The position numbers and the translations under genes were made by a program. 60,000 nt of DNA. Origin: Bolinopsis microptera (taxonomy: Eukaryota; Ctenophora; Tentaculata; Lobata; Bolinopsidae). Shown piece by piece: positions 11,311 to 21,962 of this stretch. Position 1 is the first letter of the stretch. Each line of letters begins with the position of its first letter. The notes under the pieces were generated by a model, which had not been told where the DNA came from, ran no database searches, and saw only the letters and a list, made by a program, of their open reading frames with translations. The DNA is taken from NCBI RefSeq assembly GCF_026151205.1, contig NC_087077.1:6722483-6782482 (forward strand). The letters are read 5' to 3'.

Positions 11311-12866
11311 ATATATTCAGGGATAGACGCTTTGCCAGTAAATTATAGCCTGTATTTAAGTGTCCATAGATTCAAAAGTATAAAAGATATAGCCATTTCC
11401 GACCACAGGTCTTGCGAATAATTATTTACACTTTAGTTTACATTGTATAAAAAAATTATTTGACGTCATGAACCCCCCCTGATGACGTCATCAAGTTAAC
11501 CGTTTTAAAAACTTGATTTTTGACAAAGTAATCACTTTTAAAATCGATTTTACACCATTAAGAATTAATTTTATTTAAGATTTGAGGGCATATTGAAGTT
11601 AGATAATTGTTTAAGCATTCTGAAAATCTACCGGAAAGTTTTTCTACCTTGCTCCTTCATAAAGATATTCGTCATTGAAGTTTGTGCTTTTTTGAAGAAT
11701 TATTTTATAAAAACGTCAATTTTGCGATTTAGTATTCTCTGGTGTTGGGCCATGCCTTGGGTTGTGGAGCTCAGTTCTGCTTTCTATAGGTATAAATTGT
11801 GCATTAGGCTAGTTTTAAAGTTGAAAATCAAAAAGTTGCACACGTGGGGACACGCCCAAATTGATAGAAAATTGCTAAAATCACTGAAAATTGCTGTTTT
11901 CGTCATTTTCTGTCAACTATAGAGTGCCGTTGTGATTACAGTTCTTTTTGAAATACTTTGAAACTTTGCATGCTTATCAAGCTATATATAAAACACCAAC
12001 ATGACAAAATTTACGGCGATTCAGTATTGGATGCGCACGCAACGACCGCTCAAAGTTTGCACGTGCGAAAGGTGAGAATTTTGCTCATTCGTGATTTCCA
12101 ACAAATTCTGCTTTGCCACGACAGTTTAATGTCATTATATATGAATTTAATGCCAACTTGAATGAGTATAAAGTGGCATATTCAGTCAGTGATCGACTGA
12201 TATGCTTACCTAAACACAAGAAAATGTTTTTAAAGGAAAAATTTCGAAATCGTTGAAACTTCTTCCTTATTGAATTTGATGAAGATATCAGTTTATATTT
12301 TGTATTTCAACTATATAAAATTAAAGTACCCTGACATTATAATCAAAAATAGATGATATTTGACCAAAACCCATAATCATGGGTAGAGTGGACCGCTGCC
12401 AGTGTCTCTCTTTCCCAAACAAAAGGAAATGATATTAATTTGATTGACCGTTCTCAAATGCAAAATGATACCGAGAATGAAATCGGTCGCTCGCTTTTCC
12501 CATTCATTTACAATTGTATAATACATTAAAAAGAACTACCCGAAGGCAGCTGTACTCGGCAATAAAGTTTCAATAAACTTCAGCTAATTCAATAAGTAAT
12601 AACTACCACCCTTACCCCGAAATACTAGGTATCGACCCGAACGCAACCCAAAGAGATTTTTACAGCATCTGATTGATGTAATCAATCTAAACTTATTACA
12701 ATTCGTAAGCCGTGAATGAATGGGAAAAGCGAGCGACCGATTTCATTCTCGGTATCATTTTGCATTTGAGAACGGTCAATCAAATTAATATCATTTCCTT
12801 TTGTTTGGGAAAGAGAGACACTGGCAGCGGTCCACTCTACCATTGATTATGGGTTTTGGTCAAATT
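11311..12866. mobile_element. Inverted repeat B, right arm, plus element M copy 2
   Basis: 11311-12355 is the reverse complement of the B left arm. 12356-12866 is the second copy of foldback M, with ends ATATTTGACC and GGTTTTGGTCAAAT. Together with 9232-10770 this makes a foldback of about 3.6 kb. Confidence 0.8.
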
Positions 12867-13385
12867 TACATAATAATATTATATTTAAAGAACTGCACCC
12901 CAAAAAGAACTGTACCCAAATTTAAGTGCTCGAAATGTCGGCTAACAATACAATATAAAAGATGAAAGGTATAATGTAAAATCCCGTGTAAAATTGTGAG
13001 ACTTGTGTCGCAAACGCTGTTCAGCGCTGCATGCTCCACAATAATACTACTACTACTGCTCCACAAGTCATCACATACAGTACATAAAAATGTCATGTAG
13101 TTACAAACTCCTTATCAGTTCTTAATCCGATTAACTTTCTCTAATCAATCATATCAGCATATTTCACGCACTCGCTATAAAAGCTAAATATAATATTACA
13201 CAAATATACTGATAACAGCGTACTATTGTAGATTACGCCTTGTCTACACTGAGAATCTTGTCACCCCTTATGTAATGTACTTTTTTAGATCGGTAGTTAT
13301 CATTTCTTTCAGTTTTAGTCACTTGTGAGCAGATCTTTCTTCACGGTTTCTATCAGGTGAGAGGCACCAGGTATGGTGTTCCGAA
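12867..13385. other. No gene seen
   Basis: AT-rich sequence with no domain or repeat terminus that I recognise. Confidence 0.4.
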
Positions 13386-13990
13386 TTATCCACTCTCTTC
13401 AGTCTTCAGTTCGTTTGCTCGAGCAAGACTATCATTCGGTTTTCTATGATCAGGTTTTCCCTTCGTGATGTAGCAGAGGAAGACATCAATAATATCTTGG
13501 TCGATACTCCGCATGGTGGTAGTTGTGGCAGCAAATATTGTTGCAGGGGCCCAATAAATGTTATCTGTCCCAATAACATTCGCTGCCACAACATGCGGAG
13601 TATCGGCCAAGATATTATTGATTACCTCCTCTGCTACATCACGAGCAGCATTGTATCGATCCTCATCTACACGCCGTAAATCGTGAAGTTTTTGCTTCTT
13701 TCATCAGCTTGAACTGCAGATTGGAAAACCTCTGACATCCTCTCGATAGAAGGAGCACTTGATTTACAGTTCTTGTTTACAATGCTGCTCCATGACTTCA
13801 TCTCTGTTTGTACAGTCCCCTGCGCCAGTTGTTTCTGTTCGGTAAGGGTTTTCTAGGAAGCAGTTTGTTCCGTTTTTAATGTATCAATTGCACCAGCCGC
13901 TACTTTACACGATTCTAAATTACTGTCCATTATCTTCATTAGATTCTCTATAAAGTTATCCCATATGTCTTTATATATAACTTCATCAAT
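13386..13990 (-). pseudogene. Decayed LINE ORF1-like fragment
   Basis: Read on the minus strand from about 13985, the translation gives a helical, charge-rich stretch (IDEVIYKDIWDNFIENLMKI). It then passes an in-frame TAG near the QTAS/KTLTEQKQ junction and reaches ERSKNFTIYGV, followed after a frameshift by DEDRYNAARDVAEEVINNIL. The layout of a coiled-coil region followed by an RRM-like strand is typical of ORF1 proteins of L1-type non-LTR retrotransposons. That identification is by pattern and is not certain. The downstream part is an inverted duplication: 13467-13536 pairs with 13578-13640. Confidence 0.5.
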
Positions 13991-14577
13991 ATATTGATGA
14001 GTATACTGAGTGATTTAGTTTTTCTGTATTCTTAGTTTTTGAGGCCGTCCGCTTCCCGATCCCTACAAAAACTTACAATGCATATGTCAAACTAATTTTT
14101 ACTCGATAGCAATAACTTGTTCATAATGTTTAGCCTATTTTTCTAAGTACCTATGTTTGTTTGATCGAATACCGATTGCAAAAACGTGTTCTGCTATGTA
14201 GCATCTGCGGCAACACTTTTAATGGCCGCTATTTTGGAAGAAAGCCAGGCGTCTAATTAAGTTCAACAAATTACACCTTTAAGAATTCAGACATGATATT
14301 CGATACGATAACTTTCACGTTTTATTTTGATAGAGTAACTGCACTCACAATTTCGCTTCAAGAGTCCACATTTTATCATTTTATGTTGTCTTATCTTCAC
14401 TTGAGATTGTACTATGAGTTTTCCTTCTTTGCTATTTACAGTATATACCATCATTATTAACTATCATTCCTGGTTTGGTTACAGCTCAACTGATCGTCTC
14501 AACCTCCGAAGACCCCCCCCCCCCCCCCCCCCCCCCCCCCTTTTACCACTCACTATATATTCCCCCTCTTTTCAGAC
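13991..14577. other. Upstream region of the protease gene
   Basis: No coding exon seen. A C run of about 27 bases (near 14514-14540) is followed by a good acceptor, CCCCCTCTTTTCAG, ending 2 bp before the protease ATG. This suggests a 5' UTR intron whose donor lies upstream. Confidence 0.45.
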
Positions 14578-17500
14578 ATGCCATGTCGTCCCGGTGTAGT
14601 GTTATTAGTACTGGTAAAGTACTCCACACTACTACTACTACTACTGGTATGTTATTGTTATGCTGGTAGTGATGAGCAGAACAAACCAAACCTGAGGATA
14701 TTTAATGGAGACGACGCCGCTGAAGGAGAATACCCGTTTGTTGTGAGTCCCAGTACCTAAAATACATTGTTCGATGTGAGTCCCAGCAGAGGCTAGAAGG
14801 GAAGAAGATATGCTAGAAGGGTAGAAGAGAAGCTAGAAACACATTGGTTTTCTTACCACACTCTTGTTTAATACCCTGAAAAGTAGCTCTAATTATAACT
14901 GACCCTTACTCCTCAGGGTCTCCTGCTGGCTAGTGCTACATTCTCCAGCGACGGATCAGGGGGCGGTCAGAACATGTGCGGGGGCTCTATCCTGAGTGAC
15001 AGGATAATACTGACAGCAGCTCACTGCGTGGTCAAGGACACTGCTATCACTGACCAGGACGGGAGTGCTATAGACGAGCTGTATTACCCGGTGAACCTGG
15101 TGTTCCACGTGGGGGAGACACATCTGTACGAGACTGAGCAGAGTGAGCAGATACTGAACGTGGCCGGGATCATGGTCCACGAGGAGTATGATTCCTACAG
15201 TGTTGTTAATGATGTGGCATTACTTGTGCTTGATAAACCCATCACCCTGAATGATAAGGTGGCTACTATAGCGCTGCCTGATCCTGCTGATAGAGCTACC
15301 CTCTATGCAGACGGCGCTGCTATCACAGTTATTGGTATATGTAGTTATACACACTTTGAAACACTCCTCACTGTAATATATACAATATAGCACAAGAGAT
15401 GCAGGCAGGTTACAAACCTGCCCCCCCCCCCCCCCCCCCCTGTAAATGAAGGTAAACAGTAGTAACTCCACCAGGGTGGGGAACTACAGAGGATGGTACA
15501 ACTTCTGAAAAACTAAAGAAGCTGCCCTACACGATATCCTCTAAATCTGATTGTAAGACTAACTACGGTGAGGGTTTGTTAGACGGGATGATGTGTACTG
15601 GAACTGCTCCCACAGAGAGACGCGCTGACACTGGAGATTCTGGTTAGTTAACATTTAGTTAGTTACTTTAAGTTACTTTATGTTACTTTAAGTTACTTTA
15701 AGTTACTTTATGTTACTTTAAGTTACTTTAAGTTACTTTAAATTACTTTAAGTTACTTTAAGTTACTTTAAGTTACTTTATGTTACTTTAAGTTACTTTA
15801 AGTTACTTTAAATTACTTTAAGTTACTTTAAGTTACTTTAAGTTACTTTAAGTTACTTTGAGTTACTTTAAGTTACTTTAAGTTATTTTAAATTACTTTA
15901 AGTTACTTTACTATTGTTTCATGTGTTTACTTTAGAGTTACCTCTGCAGGTGGTCCACTGTTTACTAAGAAGGACGGAAAGTGGGTCCAGTTAGGCCTGG
16001 TCAGCTGGGGACCTACAGAGATTACAGCTACCTCATATGATGTCAACACTGACGTGCTCTACTTTAGGGACTGGATAGTAACTCACAAGGATAGGTTAGC
16101 AAACAACATCTTACTTCTTAGCTGTATCACATAACATCTTACTTGTTAGCTAATTCAGTTTTGAAAACTAGGTTTTAGCCAGGTTTTAACTTTTAAAAGC
16201 GACAACTTAATTCTTTGCCCATTTTCAGTGCGTTCACGGACTATGTAACTAGTTTAACAGCTACAAACTCCGCCAAGACTCTGATCCTGGAGAACCTGGC
16301 GAACTATCTTTATAAAACTATTAAAATAACTCCTGCTACTTCTACCAAACACACCAAAATAAGTTAGCTCTTATTTCCTTTTTCAACCGAATCTTATCTG
16401 TAGGTTATAAACGTACAAAACGAATATTATACATGTTATAGTGAATATGTTATAGTGAAAACAATACAATAATGTTTTCCGCCTTTCATACGATCCTAAA
16501 TTTCAAGCGTTAAGTATTAGTATTTACACGGCACTCGATTGGTTGTATTTTCTTGAACTAACTGCAGTTTATTGCCCAATAATTAAAAACACCCTGTTTA
16601 TAAAACTTCTCAATTTTCAGCTATAAAGTCCGGCACGATGAAGCCGTACGATTTCCTAATAGTGTACGATGGAGACGATCCCCTGCATAACACAATGCTA
16701 GCCCAGCTGTCTGGCACGCTGTCCGAACAGAGCTTCACTTCATCTACTGTACAGGTAGTTCTACATTATCTTAATGTGAACCTAATGTGAACCTTAGAAA
16801 TTATAAATATAAACAAGTGAACGAAAATGTAGGGTCTATTATGGTTTGGGTTAGTGGGTCCCCTATTATTCCACTATTTTAAATTTATGTGTTTGTTAGT
16901 TGTTCCTTCACCTACTGACTACTCAACAGGGGCTGACACTAGCTATTTTAACGGGTAAAGAAGGAAAGTCAGATGGGTTAATTGTGGAGTACTCTGAAGT
17001 TTCAGACGCGGGACTAACACTGAGCTCACCTGTTCAACTGGGTAATGTTCCGTTTGTGTTGACTGTTGAACAGAATTACTTAATTATACCTTGTAAATAC
17101 TAAAGTAGTAACAAGTTAGCCAGGAATTGGCCGATGAGTGATAGTCACAAATCAACGTGCGTTATTCCAGAATGATGATTATCTATCAACGCTCCTTATC
17201 ACGTGACATACGTTAACACGACCTGCTAAACCCTAACCTCTCACACAGTTCCTAACCGTCACTCTCACACAGTTCCTAACTGTCACTTTCGCACAGTTCC
17301 TAACCGTCACTCTCACACAGTTCCTAACTGTCACTCTCACACAGTTCCTAACTGTCACTCTCACACAGTTCCTAACCGTCACTCTCACACAGTTCCTAAC
17401 CGTCACTCTCACACAGTCCCTAGCCGTCACTCTCACACAGTCCCTAACCGTCACTCTCGCACAGTTCCTAACCGTCACTCTCGCACAGTTCCTAACCGTC

Positions 17501-20500
17501 ACTCTCACACAGTTCCTAACCGTCACTCTCACACAGTTCCTAACCGTCACTCTTACACAGTTCCTAACCGTCACTCTCACACAGTTCCTAACCGTCACTC
17601 TCACACAGTTCCTAACCGTCACTCTCACACAGTTCCTAACCGTCACTCTCACACAGTTCCTAACCGTCACTCTCACACAGTTCCTAACCGTCACTCTCAC
17701 ACAGTTCCTAACCGTCACTCTCACACAGTTCCTAACCGTCACTCTCACACAGTTCCTAACCGTCACTCTCACACAGTTCCTAACCGTCACTCTCAAACAG
17801 TTCCTAACCGTCACTCTCACACAGTTCCTAACCGTCATTCTCACACAGTTCCTAGCCGTCACTCTCACACAGTTCCTAACCGTCACTCTCACACAGTTCC
17901 TAACCGTCACTCTCACACAGTTCCTAACCGTCACTCTCACACAGTTCCTAACTGTCACTCTCACACAGTTCCTAACCGTCACTCTCACATAGTTCCTAAC
18001 CGTCACTCTCACACAGTTCCTAACCGTCACTCTCACACAGTTCCTAACGGTCACTCTCACACAGTTCCTAACCGTCACTCTCACACAGTCCCTAACCGTC
18101 ACTCTCACACAGTTCCTAACCATCACTCTCACACAGTTCCTAACCGTCACTCTCACACAGTCCCTAACCGTCACTCTCACACAGTTCCTAACCGTCACTC
18201 TCATGTCACACAGTTCCTAACCGTCACTCTCACACAGTCCCTAACCGTCACTCTCACACAGTTCCTAACCGTCACTCTCACACAGTTCCTAACCGTCACT
18301 CTCACACAGTTCCTAACTGTCGCGTCACTCTCACACAGTTCTTAACCGTCACTCTCACACAGTTCCTAACCGTCACTCTCACACAGTTCCTAACCGTCAC
18401 TCTCACACAGTTCCTAACCGTCACTCTCACACAGTTCCTAACCGTCACTCTCACACAGTTCATGATTACAATTCTCAGCTAGTAACTGTATTACAGGTAC
18501 ACTGCGTGTGCTGATAAGTTTTACTGTCTCAACAACAAGCTCTTCTGCGACTCCAATCAAGAGGGAAACTGTAAGTAAACAATTATAGATCTATCATCTA
18601 ACGTTATTAGTCACCAGTCACCACGCAGTTTAAATCGTCACACATTTCGAAGAATTTCAGTGGTCGTCTCCCCAGCTAGTTTCCAGCACCGTTCTCTATT
18701 AATAGTGTAGTGGATTGTTGTGAGACCGAGTGGCCGTGGGGGCGGGGGAGGAATTACCCCGCTGCACTGCAGCGGAATCAAGTATGCACTACCGCCTGGA
18801 CTTTATTTGATCAATAAAAAGGATTTTTTTACCAATCTTCTATTGACTACCTTATCAGACTTATCTGGGCGGTGGTGGTCGCAAAATATTTTCGAAAAAT
18901 TGAGAATTTCTTTTTTTTCGGCTCTAATTTTAATTTTGTAATTGAAGTTGAACAGCCAGGTGATCAATGATTCGAATCAATTATTTTGGTGTAAGTTTAA
19001 TATACTCTTACTCTCATAGAAAATTCTTCATTCTAACAGACTTATATTTGAAAATAATTAATAATTATAGGCGGTAATTCAGCCAGCAACTGATTAGTGC
19101 CTATCCTTGTCAAGTCCGATTATGTAAATTGTTTTCAATCGAACAATGAACCTGATAGGGGGGGGGGTCCAACTACATTTTTGTACACTAATTTAGCGTA
19201 CATTTGGCAAACATCTGATGGCCATGTACATTAATGGTCTTAAAAAATGTACAAAAAAACCGGAAATCCCTGGAAACGAAACAGGAAAAACAGGAAAAAA
19301 CATATTTTATACATTTTTGTGCATTTTTGAACAAATCTGGTGGCCAAACAGGAAAAAACATATTTTGTAAATTTTTGTACATGTACATTTGGCAAAAATC
19401 TGGTGGCCATGTACAAAAATGTAGTTGGACCCCCCTCCCCTCCCCTGATAATTGTTTTTCTGCAATGAACGCGTTATTTTGTCAGTTTGTGATTGTGTAA
19501 CCCACATTTCTATTGCATGACTGTTCATGTCGGCCGGTGTAGTGGTAATGGATAATGGATATGTCATTGAAATTGTTGGCGTGTGTTTGAAGGAACATAT
19601 TGTGTGATGTTAGAAGGAACATATTGTGTGATGTTTGAAGGAACATATTGTGTGATGTTTGAAGGAACATATTGTGTGAATGTTTGAAGGAACATATTGT
19701 GTGATGTTTGAAGGAACATATTGTGTGATGTTTGAAGGAACATATTGTGTGATGTTTGAAGGAACATATTGTGTGATGTTTGAAGGAACATATTGTGTGA
19801 ATGTTTGAAGGAACATATTGTGTGATGTTTGAAGGAACATATTGTGTGATGTTTGAAGGAACATATTGTGTGAATGTTTGCACATTGATAGTACGTACTG
19901 TGTGTGGCGTGTGAATGTTATCTGTGTGTGGGAATGTATATCTCTACTACTATCTCTGTTATCTGATCTCTACCTGTGTGGTTCCTGCAGGTAGAGATGG
20001 TAGCGACGAAGCAGGAGAATGCCCAACATCCTCTGGCTCTACATCAACCAGCACTGACAAGAACAGTTCTACACCCAGCTCCTTCAACACAGTCTTACTT
20101 CTTGTGTCTCTCCTTGTTAGGACAATCAATACATTATAATTTACACTCAGTTAGTAGTGGAACTGTTTCTAATGTTGGGTACTAGTATTGTGTAATAATA
20201 TGTAATAATAGAGTACTGATAAGTAATGATATGTTTTTATAGATTACTAAATTATACAAGTAGAATTATCTCATCTTCATGATTATTCCTTTAATTTCAT
20301 TAATGATTGCTTGATAGAACTTTCATTTCGTCAGATTCACGTGTAGATTATCGATTTATAGTCGTATAATTTATCAAGAGATATGTTTATATGGTTGTAA
20401 TTTTCAGATTAAGTTATACAGAGTTTTAATAATTATTTAAGTTTTTAATTCAGTAAATGTTTAGATTATTTATTTTATAAGATATGAAACTGTACATAAT

Positions 20501-21962
20501 ATATACTTTCTAAAAATGTTTTTGAAACGAAACTAGAACTACTGTTTCTACCTGTTTTTACTGTTTTTACTTCACCTAAGTAGCTGTAAGAAGCTTATTT
20601 TACCTGTATAATAGATCGCTAATTGCTGCTACGTATTACTGCGGTGGTTGTTCTGTTTGTTTCTCAAAATATACTAAAAATAGTTAGACATGCTTTAAAT
20701 TCACCCTTGTAACCTTGGGAACTGTTGTAGGGATTATCATTGTAATCCTTATCATTGTATCCTTGGGAACCATTGTAACCTTGGAAACTTTTGTAACCCT
20801 TGTAAGGATTGTCATTATAACCTTGGGAACCCTTGTAATCTTGGGAAGCCGTGCAGGGATTGTCATTGTAACCTTGGGAACCCTTGTAGGGATTGTCATT
20901 GTAACCTTGGGAACCCTTGTAGGGATTGTCATTGTAACCTTGGGAACCCTTGTAGGGATTGTCATTGTAACCTTGGGAACCCTTGTAGGGATTGTCATTG
21001 TAACCTTGGGAACCCTTGTAGGGATTGTCATTGTAACCTTGGGAACCCTTGTAGGGATTGTCATTGTAACCTTGGGAACCCTTGTAGGGATTGTCATTGT
21101 AACCTTGGGAACCCTTGTAGGGATTGTCATTGTAACCTTGGGAACCCTTGTAGGGATTGTCATTGTAACCTTTGGGAACCCTTGTAGGGATTGTCATTGT
21201 AACCTTGGGAACCCTTGTAGGGATTGTTATTGTAACATTGGGAACCCTTGTAGGGATTGTCATTGTAACCTTGGGAACCCTTGTAGGGATTGTCATTGTA
21301 ACCTTGGGAACCCTTGTAGGGATTGTCATTGTAGCCTTGGGAACCCTTGGCCTTGTAGGGATTGTCATTGTAACCTTAGGAACCCTTTACTGTACTATCA
21401 GATTACAGGATTCTCACTAAATTGACATCATATGACTAACACCACAAATAGTTGCTATAACAACACAACTGTTCCATCCTAATTAGCAGGAGCTATCTAC
21501 CTCATACCAACTAACTAGAGGATCTAAAACAAGAGAGCTCTATGAATATATATGTATATATATGGGCTCAGCTCTGCTTATATAATAGGTTTATTATTTT
21601 TCTTTCTAGAAGTTTTAGTAAAAGTTTTTTAGATGTGAAAAACAAGAAAAACTGACGAAATCATTTCTATGTTCTTCTCAGGTAAAGATAGTAGTGACGA
21701 AGTGAAAGCAAATTGTGACAAGATTAACAAAAATAACGATACTGACAATAACGATACTGACAATAACGATACTGACAATAACGATACAGACAATAACGAT
21801 ACTGACAATAACGATACTGACAATAACGGTACTGACAACAGCAATGACGAGGGTGATAGCAACAATGCTGATGAAGTTGAGGATGACAAATCAGGAGATA
21901 TCAGAATTTACCGGACTCCAGTGTTACTATGTTTGTGTTTAGTTCTACTGTTTGTTTTATAA
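14578..21962 (+). CDS. Secreted or GPI-anchored trypsin-CUB-LDLa serine protease
   Basis: Exons: 14578-14742, 14917-15334, 15475-15642, 15950-16094, 16229-16362, 16621-16754, 16930 to about 16988 (3' end uncertain), 18497-18570, then alternative last exons 19991-20139 or 21682-21962. Phases agree except at the exon 7 donor. The protein starts with a Leu-rich signal peptide (residues 1-29) and has an activation site LR/IFNG at Arg40. The S1 catalytic triad is complete: TAAHC (His91), NDVALL (Asp154) and GDSGGP (Ser250, split by an intron). The CUB domain follows (YDFLIVYDG to DGLIVEY), then an LDLa-like module and a hydrophobic tail. Position 189 of the S1 pocket is Arg and the 191-220 disulfide is missing, so specificity should not be trypsin-like. 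The exon 7-8 join fits the LDLa frame only with a weak GTACTC donor at 16989. The better donor at 17042 gives the wrong phase, and reading through stops at 17101. Confidence 0.85.
15656..15915. repeat. 10-bp minisatellite in a protease intron
   Basis: About 25 copies of AGTTACTTTA fill most of the 307-bp intron that splits the catalytic GDSG/GP motif. Confidence 0.9.
17235..18463. repeat. 24-bp minisatellite in a protease intron
   Basis: About 51 copies of a 24-bp unit containing CACACAGTTCCTAACCGTCA. The unit length is a multiple of three, which leaves a 323-codon frame open on the minus strand (an eight-residue VRVTVRNC repeat). It sits between the CUB and LDLa exons. Confidence 0.95.
19158..19445. 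mobile_element. 288-bp G/C-capped foldback in the protease intron
   Basis: The left end is a 10-base G run then TCCAACTACATTTTTGTAC. The right end is GTACAAAAATGTAGTTGGA followed by C-rich sequence. TGATA flanks both ends (19153-19157 and 19446-19450), a likely 5-bp target duplication. Confidence 0.75.
19583..19880. repeat. 24/25-bp minisatellite in a protease intron
   Basis: About 12 copies of a unit containing GAAGGAACATATTGTGTGAT. Most are 24 bp and a few are 25 bp. It ends 110 bp upstream of alternative last exon 9a. Confidence 0.9.
19991..20139 (+). CDS. Alternative last exon 9a of the protease
   Basis: The acceptor is GTTCCTGCAG. The first two bases complete a Cys codon started in the exon ending at 18570. 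The exon continues RDGSDEAGEC, the second half of an LDLa module with its acidic SDE calcium motif. A Ser/Thr-rich linker (PTSSGSTSTSTDKNSSTPSS) and a short hydrophobic tail (VLLLVSLLV then RTINTL) follow, and the stop is at 20137-20139. The tail resembles a GPI-anchor signal. Confidence 0.75.
20140..20715. other. Probable 3' UTR of isoform 9a
   Basis: AT-rich, with no gene seen. No clear AATAAA was found. Confidence 0.35.
20716..21385. repeat. 33-bp minisatellite between alternative exons
   Basis: About 18 copies of a 33-bp unit (GTAACCTTGGGAACCCTTGT then AGGGATTGTCATT), degenerate at the left edge. Because the unit is a multiple of three, several frames stay open on both strands. These are not taken as proteins. 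Confidence 0.95.
21682..21962 (+). CDS. Alternative last exon 9b of the protease
   Basis: The acceptor is GTTCTTCTCAG and the entry phase is the same as exon 9a, again completing a Cys. It continues KDSSDEVKANC (the LDLa second half), then an acidic Asn/Asp/Thr linker built from a 15-bp tandem repeat (NNDTD, about 7 units). The end is a strongly hydrophobic tail (PVLLCLCLVLLFVL) at the very C terminus, typical of a GPI signal. The stop is at 21960-21962, and a possible AATAAA lies at 22618-22623. Confidence 0.75.

Noticed and set aside
10161-11922. Matching frames of 117 (-) and 109 (+) codons, seemingly a conserved protein
   Set aside because: They are the two arms of one inverted repeat, so their similarity is DNA-level and not evidence of selection. 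No domain is recognised.
17233-18204. 323-codon minus-strand frame of VRVTVRNC repeats
   Set aside because: It arises because a 24-bp minisatellite unit is divisible by three. It lies in a protease intron and has no start, splice or domain context.
20664-21425. Long frames on both strands (YNDNPYKGSQG and GIVIVTLGTLV repeats)
   Set aside because: Translation of the 33-bp intronic minisatellite; several frames are open at once.
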